Assembly: GCF_035046485.1 (NCBI RefSeq)
Contig: NC_085138.1
Coordinates: 294,854,256 to 294,918,255 of the forward strand
From: Aedes albopictus
Taxonomy: Eukaryota > Arthropoda > Insecta > Diptera > Culicidae
Length of the DNA stretch: 64,000 nucleotides
Reading direction: 5' to 3'
The notes under the pieces were generated by a model. That model was not told the origin of the DNA. It worked only from the letters and a program-made list of their open reading frames with translations, and made no database searches. Positions 1-8,220 of the stretch are shown here, in pieces (position 1 is the first letter of the stretch; each line of letters opens with the position of its first letter). The position numbers were made by a program, and so were the translations under genes.

Positions 1-229
1 TTTTGCTTGTCGATTTTGGCTGTTTACTTTTCCTGTGAATGTTGCTTGAATGTTTTAGAGTTAGAAATGCTAGGAGTTCATTTCGTTTTGCGGAAATAGA
101 TGTAAGGAATGGGGGTATTTTTCTGACAATATTATGTAGTGGAAAGGAAAACTATGAATAAAAAGGCATTGTGATTGCTTTTGACAGATTTCCATTCAGT
201 GTTGTAAAGCATTATCAGAGGCTCATATA

Positions 230-1150
230 CTGTGGGTTTGGGGACCACCTTCAACAGTCAAAGAAGAAGGCAGGATTACATTTCAGACCTATTAAGGCCT
301 GCTGGGGCGTCCCTTATCTCGCTACAGCTTCAGGATCATCTCGCCCGTACGAGAACGTCTGATACTGCGCACTTCAGCTCCCCGATCCACGAGCTTGGCG
401 TCGCTTTGCATCGCCTTCAAGAAGTCCGAGTATTTCGACTGTTCGGTCTTGATGACGAGCGCGACGCTTTTCTCGCACTTGGCACCTACTCTTTTACGCC
501 TTCTTGGTTTGGCGTCTCTGCTCTCCTCGACCTGGCTGGGGTCCGACATGCCTGCTTTTTCTTCTTCTTCTTTCGCTCGACTTTTGTCCAAAGGGGGTCC
601 TCCCCTTGGTTCACCTTACTCTGTGGTTGCTGAGGGCCTAACGGTCGCAACCTTTAGTTCCCTTCCATCCGGGACGGGGCAACCTTTTCAGGCCCACCTT
701 TCCCAGCTTTCCGGGACGTCTGGCTGGGGTCCGACTTGCCGGCTACTGCCGACCTTCGTGGTTAGTGTCTTCCTAGCCTTGCGGGCACCGCCAAACAGCT
801 CTACACCTGACAGCTGCCTCACCCGCTTTTGCGAGTGTTTATCACGAGCAGCCATCTCACATTTTAGGCTTCCATCGAAAGCTTCTCACAAGTCTCACGT
901 GATCCTGCCATCAACTTACGAAGTCGCAACAGGGCCGTTTTTAGGTCCTTACTTATGTTGGACTTCGTGGACACAAAGTCGATGAGCTTGTCAAGCTGCT
1001 GCTCAGCCACATTTATCACGGACAGCCCGTATCTCTTTTGGTTGATCGACCGTATCAAACACGCTTCGTGCAATACCTCTCCGGCAGGCTAGCCGGGGAA
1101 TGAATCGAAGCACCTACGCTGGAGCTGCGAGCTTAGCTTCCCATTGCTGA
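230..1150 (-). pseudogene. ORF1 (gag-like) remnant of an R1/LOA-type non-LTR retrotransposon
   Basis: Two minus-strand pieces in 5'-3' order look like the nucleic-acid-binding ORF1 protein of mosquito R1/LOA-type non-LTR elements. The first (1073 to 864) reads as a charged helical segment with LDKLIDFVSTKSNISKDLK. The second (591 to 322) has a basic stretch (KPRRRKRVG) and then the characteristic YSDFLKAMQSD...VRSIRRSRTGEMILKL block. In the family this protein packages element RNA. Here the frame is broken between the pieces, no zinc knuckles are recognisable and no endonuclease/RT follows, so it is a dead fragment. Plus-strand ORFs over the same bases are antisense shadows. Family assignment rests on motif resemblance only. 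Confidence 0.55.
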
Positions 1151-1666
1151 CTCCTTACTTCTTCTTAACGGAGACCTCGCCAACCCAATCCTTGCGAAGC
1201 CTCGCCACTATCATTACATCCTGTTTGATTTGTTTGTTCAAATTTGTCTTCATAGTCAATCCCACGAGTTGCACGGGAGAATTCTCTCAAGAGGTCCACC
1301 ACGCCAGAGCCCTGAATTATAGCGGTGTGGGACAAAATACCCTGGAGGGGGGGGGGGGTGTGCCCAGATACCTCATAGGCTCCGTTAACGATCGAACATC
1401 TTTTTCACCCCCTCGATCACTCATTCCTCGGAACGGGTCACTTGCCACCATGAATTGGGGTTAGTATTCTTAGCCGGCGACTACGTGGCTGACTCGCAAA
1501 GGGGGGGAAGGGGGGTTTCGTCAGGCTACGTCTCAGCGGTGGCCGGTTGAGCAGTTCACGCAGATGCTGGAGTGTATAGCGACTCTGCTGACAGGGTGAA
1601 GGCTGATGGTAATAAAAAAGACAATTCACACCTCGTCTTCAGCCAAAGGCTGCACAGACTGAACAC
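1150..1666. other. unassigned sequence with G-rich tracts
   Basis: No supported gene. It contains a run of about 13 G (near 1348) and a GGGGGGGAAGGGGGG tract (near 1500). It may be more of the neighbouring non-LTR remnant (UTR or upstream ORF1), but I cannot show that. Confidence 0.3.
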
Positions 1667-1668
1667 TA

Positions 1669-2308
1669 GGGTGTCCCAAAATAGAAAAAAGTGTCAAAAA
1701 GTTAACTTGCTCACCCTTAGAATGATAGATTAGGGTCCTAACAACAAAAGTCCCATACATGAAAACTCAATCAACAAATATTTAAAGGTTGCACGCATCG
1801 ATTTTATGAAAAATGGACAATTTTTGGAATTTTTTCCAAAAATATGCTAATATGAGTTGAAAAATTAAAGAAATAAAAGTCATCAATCAAAGTAAATCAT
1901 AGTTCTGGGTCCCGCAAACAAAGTTTGGAGGGAGTTTAGGTCATCAAAGCTGATTTTATATATTTGGCAAAGGTTAAAATATCAAGAAATCGCGATTTGT
2001 TTCACCAACTTTTTCAAAAACTCTCAACTTATAAGGATTTTGAAATTTTTGCTGCGATTCGCAATTCCATTATTTTATAGCAAATTTTGTAAAGATTATT
2101 TCGGCCAAAGACAGTTTTGAGCTATCTCCTTCATGAGTTGAGATATCGGCATAATAATGAACAATATCGGGTTTTCTTATGTTATTTGTTTTTGTTCATT
2201 ATTTTCTATGACTACCATGCAAACAAGGCAAATAACAAATGCTTGACATGTTATGTCATGCATGTACACATGTTTGAAGATTTTCAGAAACAATTGGGTT
2301 ACTTTGAT
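1669..2308 (+). repeat. left long terminal inverted repeat arm
   Basis: Inverted copy of 4402-5049. Conserved blocks include the segment around 1700-1780 (AACTTGCTCACCCTTAGAAT) and the inner boundary ATTGGGTTACTTTGAT at 2293-2308. The ORF overlapping 2117-2440 is repeat sequence, not a gene. Confidence 0.8.
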
Positions 2309-2712
2309 AATTTTTCATTGATTGTGCTTACCGGTTCAAAGAAAGACTCAAAAAGTGTCTTGCTGCAAAATTTTAATAATATAAGTGATCGCAAGTCAGA
2401 CAATCAAATTCCATGTGTGAAGTTCTATGATATATTTTGAGTGATGTGTAGATCAATCAACAATGTTTACCTTTAAAAAAAAATTTTGGTGGTCTTGTTA
2501 AGCAAACATGTAGGTTCTTTCTAGTTATACCAGAACTAGTGCTCTAACATTGAAAACAACTAAAATGCAAATAAAATAGCTAATAAAAACTGTAAGAAAT
2601 AAAATATAGATTTATACTTTCAGCCAACCGACATAGAAATATAAACAGTTGACAGTCTATACTCGTAGCCTTCGGACGCGTTTACCGGTCTCCCGTGCTT
2701 CATACCGTTAAA

Positions 2713-3312
2713 ATGAGTGTTGTTCGGAAAAACACATTGGTAGTTGATTTTAGCGTTGTTCCAGGACGACCCGATGTTCGAAAAGTCGAACAGTTTCTGG
2801 AAAACGAAATAAAATTAAATCTTTCGGACGTTAAAAGCCTCCAGTTGCACAACACGCGTAACTGTGTGTACCTTGAGATGGTAAGCAATGATATTGCGCT
2901 GCGCTACGAGAAAGCGCACAATATCAAACGAGTCTTTGTTTGGAAAGACAAACCATTCAAAATACCGGTATATGTGGACAGCGAAGCAGTGACTGTCCGA
3001 GTGCATGACCTTCCCCCTTCCGTACCTCATACTACGGTTGCGGAGTTTATGAAGAAGTACGGTGATGTGTTCTCTATACAAACTGAACGCTGGAAACACT
3101 ACTTTGCTGGCATACCCAACGGGGTTCGTGTGCTGCAGATGCGAATCAAGCACCCAATCCCATCGTATCTTTCAATAACAAATGAGATCTGCTATGTGGA
3201 ACACCTAAACCAGGTCAGAACCTGTAGGCGATGCTCCAAACCAGTACATCCAAAGCAGAGATGTTTGGATGTGAGCGCACCCGAAACCCAAACAACAGCT
3301 ACAGCAGTAGCA

Positions 3313-3355
<43 letters not shown>

Positions 3356-3726
3356 GTGCCCCATTAAGCCAACCGATATTCACCGAAGCTGACTTTCCAC
3401 CGATGTGCAGTCATTCCAGCGAATCTTCTCCTGATGTGAGTGATACTTTCATCGAGATTGTAGCAAGAAGCAGACGTGCACTTGCCGAACACGAGACCAA
3501 AACGACTACCATTTCAACGAACCAAACCGAACAGCAGAGCACGAATGAAGACGACGACGACGACGACGACGGGAACGACAGTTCAACTTCACCATACGAG
3601 ACCTACGATGGTACCAACAAGCGGCGGCTGTCAACGAAGCGTAGGAAGGATAAAAAAAAGTTGTGTGCAACTCAGGAATCACAGAATGGCTGTGATTCGA
3701 ACTTGTCTAATGAAATGTGTAAATAG
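2713..3726 (+). CDS. ORF1p-like nucleic-acid-binding protein with CCHC zinc knuckle
   Basis: Intact 337-codon frame from the first ATG (2713; A at -3) to TAA; an upstream GTG at 2695 is not a plausible start in a eukaryote. Residues 1-90 form an N-terminal block (LVVDFSVVPGRPDVRKVEQF...LQLHNTRNCVYLEM). Residues ~91-155 look RRM-like (VTVRVHDLPPSV...GVRVLQMRI). A canonical C-x2-C-x4-H-x4-C knuckle follows (C171, C174, H179, C184). The tail is low complexity: an alanine run (~199-215), an acidic D-rich stretch and a basic KRRLSTKRRKDKKK segment that could be a nuclear signal. This order resembles ORF1 proteins of mosquito non-LTR elements, which bind element RNA. No ORF2 follows. Family resemblance is from memory; function is inferred. 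Confidence 0.7.
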
Positions 3727-3769
3727 TAAATTCGGCCCCGTTAAGCCTTTTTGGCGTATGGGCCTACCA

Positions 3770-3792
3770 AATAAAAAGATTATAAAAAAAAA
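3770..3792 (+). terminator. polyadenylation signal and templated poly(A) tail
   Basis: AATAAA at 3770-3775, then nine A at 3784-3792 directly before the downstream target duplication. This marks the 3' end of the reverse-transcribed RNA. Confidence 0.65.
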
Positions 3793-3805
3793 ATAGAAAT
3801 ATAAA

Positions 3806-4320
3806 TATGTGCATGGAAATGTAGGTATTTTTACGAATAGGTATTAGGATATTTTTCTTCTTTTTATTCGTGAATTTTACCTAAAGCTAATTCTTTACAC
3901 AATATTGAGATTTATTATATAATTTGATTTTAAAAGCAAACCATTAGTGCACATATTTGCAGCTAGGGATTGGATTCCAGAAAGCGATGTTAAGATTCCA
4001 CTATTATTTAAAAAAAATAAGTATAACTTAGTGACATGCCTAATATGTTACAAGATGTATTAACCTAAGAAATGTCAATGTTTAAATCTTTGCGCAGCTT
4101 ACTTGTTATAACATAATTTTGAACCAAAATTACAAGTTTTGAATCGATGGCTTGCTACTGTTCAACATCTGATCAACAGATGAAATCTAAGAAAAAAAAA
4201 TCTTTTCGTATTCACAAAGCGGGTGTGAAAAGTTATGTTCAGCATATGTAGATATAAAACGATGATTCACTCTCATAACCTTTATATATTGTTACTGTCA
4301 TGCAGTATGAATCAGTACTA
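3806..4320. other. AT-rich interior of the long-TIR element
   Basis: No ORF, tandem repeat or known element is recognisable. The sequence is AT-rich and lies between the retroposon and the hairpin at 4321. Confidence 0.4.
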
Positions 4321-4391
4321 CCGTGTGCAGCATAGTTGTCCCATGTTAATAGGGATTCCCATAGAACATGGGACAACTATGCTGCACACGG
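4321..4391. repeat. perfect 27-base-pair hairpin
   Basis: 4321-4347 (starting CCGTGTGCAGCATAGTTGTC) is exactly complementary to 4365-4391 across a 17-base loop. It lies at the inner edge of the right TIR arm and has no partner by the left arm. It may be a tiny independent foldback insertion. Confidence 0.85.
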
Positions 4392-4401
4392 CAGAGTAAT
4401 G

Positions 4402-5049
4402 ATCAAAGTAACCCAATTATTCCTGAAATTCTTCAAAAATGTACACTTGCACGAACTATTATGTCAAACAATTGTCGTGTGTTGTTTTAATTTCATGGTA
4501 GTCATGGAAACTAGTGAACAAAATCGGTTAACACGATTTATTCATTGATTGTGTTATCATTATAATACCGATATCTCAGCTCATAAAAGAGATAGCTCAA
4601 AACTTTTTTCAGCCGAAATAATCTACACAAAATTTGCTTTAAAATAAGGGAATTGCGAATCGCAGGAAAAATGTCAAAATCCTTATAAGTTGAGTGTTTT
4701 TGAAAAAGTTGGTGAAAAAAATCACGATTTCTTGATATTTTAACCTTTGCCAAATATATAAAATCAGCTTTGAAGACCTAAACTCCCTCCAAACTTTGTT
4801 TGCGGGACCCAGAACTATGATTTACTTTGATTGATGACTTTTATTTCTTTTAATTTTCAACTCATATTAGCATTTTTTTTGGAAAAAAAATTCCAAAAAT
4901 TGTCCATTTTTCATAAAATCGATGCGTGCAACCTCTAAATATTTTTTGATTGAGTTTTCATGTATGGGACTTTTGTTGTTAGGACCCTAATCTATCATTC
5001 TAAGGGTGAGCAAGTTAACTTTTTGACACTTTTTCTATTTTGGTACACC
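4402..5049 (-). repeat. right long terminal inverted repeat arm
   Basis: Inverted copy of 1669-2308. The distal end ...CTATTTTGGTACACC is cut at 5049 by the Feilai insertion. The short minus ORF at 4538-4753 is repeat sequence. Confidence 0.8.
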
Positions 5050-5332
5050 TCTCTCTCTCTTCTTGGCGTAACGTCCTCACTGGGACAAAGCCTGCTTCTC
5101 AGCTTAGTGTTCAATGAGCACTTCCACAGTTTTTAACTGAGAGCTTCCTCTGCCAATGACCATTTTGCATGTGTATATCGTGTGGCAGGCACGAAGATAC
5201 TCTATGCCCAAGGAAGTCAAGGAAATTTCCTTTACGAAAAGATCCTGGACCGACCGGGAATCGAACCCGTCACCCTCAGCATGGTCATGCTGAATACCCG
5301 TGCGTTTACCGCCTCGGCTATATGGGCCCCCA
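5050..5332 (-). mobile_element. Feilai-type tRNA-derived SINE
   Basis: On the minus strand the element begins with a tRNA-like head: A box TAGCCGAGGCGGTAA and B box GGTTCGATTCC near 5250-5320. The body contains the CATTGAACACTAAGCTGAGAA motif, and it ends in a (GA)n tail (CTCTCTCTCT on plus at ~5050). A perfect 13-base target duplication ATTTTGGTACACC flanks it (5037-5049, 5333-5345). It is transcribed by RNA polymerase III in the family and depends on a LINE for movement. It interrupts the end of the 1669-5346 element. Confidence 0.85.
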
Positions 5333-5348
5333 ATTTTGGTACACCCTA

Positions 5349-5380
5349 ATTTTGGTACCCCCAATTTTGGTACACCCTAA
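5349..5380. repeat. extra copies of a TIR-end motif
   Basis: After the TA at 5347-5348 the motif ATTTTGGTACACCC recurs twice with small changes, one ending CCCCC. These look like ends of related elements or local duplications. Confidence 0.4.
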
Positions 5381-5382
5381 TA

Positions 5383-6240
5383 GCTCAAAAATACTAGGAT
5401 TTATAACGTTCTCAATGCAGCCTGGTTGGCCTCCATCAAGAACGTCTTAAATTTATTTCATCTTATGCAAGAGTAAGACGTATTACTCAAGAGTACTCAA
5501 GTTTATAACGTTATTGATGTAGGTTTATGCAAACTCCGCCGAGAACGTAATAAATCATGTAAGCCAAATTGTAAACAAGCAATAAATTATCGCACCGCGA
5601 TGGATTTTGTGAATCTCGTCCGATTAATTTTATCGTAGAATTTTATCCGTTGCCAACCAGGCAGACCTTTTTCGATAACCGGCCTTGATGCGGTACAGTG
5701 CCTCATTCCTCCGGTCAGCATTTCCAACAGGTAAGTAGTTGTTGATTTTAAAGATCAATGATTGGAACCCGAATTGCACGGGAATCGACGTCCTGGATGA
5801 CCAAACCCACCTTATTTCGGATGCTGCAACCGGAGGAACTTTGCACTGCACCGTACCGCGTCGCGGTTGTCTTTCGGGTAGGTGTTCTTGATTGGTAGCA
5901 ATAATGGAACGATGAGAATCAAAATCTGATGCTTGAGTTTTTTATTGTATTTTTAATGTACCAAACTGTTCTTATGCGAGAACAGTTGCTCTTGATCAAG
6001 AATGGATGATTGAAGTTAGCTACAAGAGCCTTATAAAACTGAAAATAAGTTCAACAGTTCTTGTTGTGTTTATGGTTTTATGAACTGAACCTCAAGTATT
6101 CTTGGAGGTGTTTTTAAAACCACATATTGACGAAGAATAGTTGTGCTCAGCTGAAACTCCGATAAGATCAACTAGAATATGCAATGTTCCGATAAAACTA
6201 TCATAAAAACAAATAAAACCACATAGAATCAAGATTGTTA
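5383..6240. repeat. 855-base interspersed repeat, copy 1
   Basis: Near-identical in order and length to 54938-55790 (about 93% by eye over the part compared). Shared landmarks: ATACTAGGATTTATAACG at the start, AGGCAGACCTTTTTCGATAA in the middle, ATAAAACTATCATAAAAACA near the end. No TIR, tail or target duplication was found, so the class is unknown. A ~70-codon minus frame exists in both copies (5630-5851, 55191-55406), but most differences change amino acids, so it does not look like a conserved gene. Confidence 0.75.
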
Positions 6241-6365
6241 AGTGCCCCACACAATGCATACGTTTGCGTGTGCGTGACAGTAGTTTGACACATTTCCCAT
6301 GGAAAAACTGTCAAAAAAACGCAAACCTCGACGGAACGGACGCTATGTGTTCCAGGCTTTACTTG

Positions 6366-6395
6366 GGTAGCCTGATCGGTAAGGTAAAGTTAAGT
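6366..6395 (+). repeat. short non-LTR 3' tail fragment
   Basis: TAGCCTGATCGGTAAGGTAA matches the 3' end of the minus-strand RTE fragment at 21395-21420. It is probably a severely truncated insertion. Confidence 0.35.
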
Positions 6396-6494
6396 CTTTC
6401 GGAGGTGGAATCTACCAGTTTTTCCCGTAACCAATCTAAACAAACCTGGAAAGGTACGTTTAGTATGTAATGCTGCAGCCAGTGCTCACGGTAA

Positions 6495-7723
6495 GGGGCC
6501 GTCCATATACCACGTGGACAACTTGGAGGGGGGAGGGGGTTCGAGAAAAGTCCACGTGGACAACATTGACATAAGAATAAAGACACAAAGATTTACAAAC
6601 GAAATAAATTATGTCGCATTTTTGATGAGATTATCTTCAATTACAGTTTTTTACAATTTATATTATTATGCATTGTTTTTACTTGGATGTGACTTCTTCA
6701 AGGAAAAAAAATCATGGTATGAGTCAACTAATTTGTTTTAAATTATCACAACTTCTAATTAAAGAAAAATATATTTAAAATGGAGTGTAGACCATGCAAA
6801 TGTTGGTGTTTCAGTCAGAAATTTTTCATTGGAGTGCTGTGTGGATTTCTCGAAGTTTCTTATCAAATTATGTAAACTACTCCGTAGTTTCAAAATACAT
6901 TTGAAGATTTGCCAGTTTATCTCAAACATTTTTTTTGAGCCTCAAAATTTAAGATGTTTGTATAGGTTATTGAAGTCTAAATCTCAGCAATATAATGATG
7001 TTTCGATTATTCGTTATGCATTTTTGAGAAGTTGCTGTAATTTTTGTTTTTGTAAGATACTTTATACAAATATCTAAAAAAAATTACTTTATATTAAGTT
7101 AAGTTAAGATTATTAACAAACCAAAACATTTTAAAAAATACCGTCTTCAATCAGAGATTGAACAGACTGAGCAATCACTAACATTAGGCGATGGACATCA
7201 CACGAAACACCCAATGATCCAGTGGGGAATTTTTCGTTTGACGAAAATTTTTCACCGACTGGAGCGAGAATCGAACCCACACTCCCATAAACATTGAGCG
7301 CAATTAAAACAATGTTGAAAACTTGTAGCTACCTATTTCGTTCATCTTTGAGAAAGGCTATAAAATAAAGTCACTCAAATAGTTTTCTTCTTGATTTTTT
7401 TTTAATATTTTTGTTAAAAAATAATAGATAATAACTTGTTTGTATTTTAGATAACTCTATAGAATATTTATTATGCATAAAGCAATTAATTATAGGTATT
7501 TAAGTCAATGTTTACGAAGAAAAAAAAAACATTATTTAAAAAAACTTTTTAAAATAAATTTTCCGTTTATTTTAGAAATATTTAAAAAAATAATTTTCGG
7601 AAGTCCACGTGGACGTTGGGAGAGGGGGGTAGGGGTCAATGAAAAGTCCACGCTTGTCCACGGAGAGGGGGGAGGGGGTCCAAAACCATGAATTTTCTGT
7701 CCACGTGGTATATGGACGGCCCC
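6495..7723. mobile_element. PIF/Harbinger-like inverted-repeat element
   Basis: A perfect 26-base TIR (beginning GGGGCCGTCCATATACCACG) lies at 6495-6520 and, inverted, at 7698-7723, flanked by TAA on both sides (6492-6494, 7724-7726). A 3-base TAA/TTA duplication with G-rich ends fits PIF/Harbinger. Subterminal DNA at both ends repeats the palindrome GTCCACGTGGAC and G-rich tracts (GGAGGGGGGAGGGGG), candidate transposase-binding sites. No transposase is encoded. Short ORFs at 6829-7077 and 7473-7732 are AT-rich filler or TIR sequence. Confidence 0.75.
7141..7310 (-). mobile_element. tRNA-derived SINE fragment inside the Harbinger-like element
   Basis: The minus strand carries a B-box-like GGTTCGATTC (complement at 7268-7277) preceded by GGAGTGTG and followed by a SINE-like body. 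The head with the A box is missing or diverged. Family not identified. Confidence 0.45.
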
Positions 7724-7739
7724 TAAGCTCAACTAAGCT

Positions 7740-8220
7740 CCCTTACCTGGCCCGGGCCTACTGTGTTCTCTTCACACGATCCTTCTGCAGTTCCAGGTGC
7801 GCCGTATTGGTCTCACCGGTGATATCCGTGAAATGTTTCACCAGATAATGATTCGACCAGAGGACTAATTCAGCTAGTGCTTCTATTGGGTGAACGACCG
7901 TAGAAAAATTGAAGTGTACGCCTAGGTGTACGCAATGCAGGTAATGACTTTTGGAGTATGCTGCACCCCCCGTAATACTCCACAGTACGTGAAGAATACA
8001 AACGTTGACTGTTTCGAGGAAGACTATCTCGCTGCACATCAGGCTATCTCCAAGTCAACTATGTCGATGATATGGATACCTGGCTGAAAGTCCTTCCACG
8101 TGCAGAGCAAGTACGGATTCCCAGATGCAACAGCACGCAGTACCTCGTGAGTGAGGCCGACGAAGTACAGCCTCATGCTATGGTACATGCTAGAAAGAAC
8201 GGCACAGCAGCAGTATGCTA
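7740..8220 (+). pseudogene. Pao/Bel reverse transcriptase remnant, 5' part
   Basis: Plus-strand translation with frameshifts and stops gives GLTGDIREMFHQIMIRPED, the first catalytic-Asp block of Pao/Bel RT. Then come VMTFGVCCTPRNTPQYVKN and, in another frame, YVDDM (around 8057-8071), the RT active-site motif. Several in-frame stops and shifts show it is dead. It is cut at 8220 by the 8221-11302 element and resumes at 11303. It is much older than, and not closely similar to, the intact Pao/Bel at 37471-44973. Confidence 0.7.

Larger units (their letters stand above)
2646..3792 (+). mobile_element. ORF1-only (HAL-like) retroposon with target duplication
   Basis: A 13-base direct repeat ATAGAAATATAAA occurs at 2633-2645 and again at 3793-3805, flanking 1147 bases that end with AATAAA (3770-3775) and a run of nine A. 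That is the signature of target-primed reverse transcription of a polyadenylated RNA. The insert holds one intact ORF1-like gene with a short 5' leader and short 3' UTR, and no endonuclease or reverse transcriptase. It could be a half-LINE (ORF1-only non-autonomous element, as HAL1 is for L1), a retrocopy of a domesticated ORF1 gene, or a deletion derivative. It sits inside the 1669-5346 element and so arrived after it. Confidence 0.7.
1669..5346. mobile_element. TA-flanked element with ~640-base terminal inverted repeats
   Basis: The left end GGGTGTCCCAAAATAG and the right end CTATTTTGGTACACCC are inverted copies. The homology runs inward about 640 bases on each side (1669-2308 against 5049-4402), with scattered mismatches and indels. 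Both ends abut TA (1667-1668 and 5347-5348), as expected for a Tc1/mariner-type target. The last few right-end bases are displaced by the Feilai SINE: its 13-base target duplication restores the terminus at 5333-5346. No transposase is present; the interior holds a separate retroposon (2646-3792) and a hairpin (4321-4391). It is a non-autonomous foldback-like element; the superfamily is inferred only from the TA duplication. Confidence 0.75.

Noticed and set aside
395..985. 196-codon plus ORF
   Set aside because: Antisense to the minus-strand ORF1 remnant, whose motifs are recognisable.
5250..5330. tRNA gene candidates at SINE heads (also 16022-16090 and 22086-22140)
   Set aside because: A and B boxes are present, but each is part of a SINE with a body, tail and target duplication; no cloverleaf gene is supported.
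5630..5851. Small minus ORF conserved in both copies of the 855-base repeat
   Set aside because: About 9 of 68 residues differ for roughly 15 base changes, so there is no sign of purifying selection.
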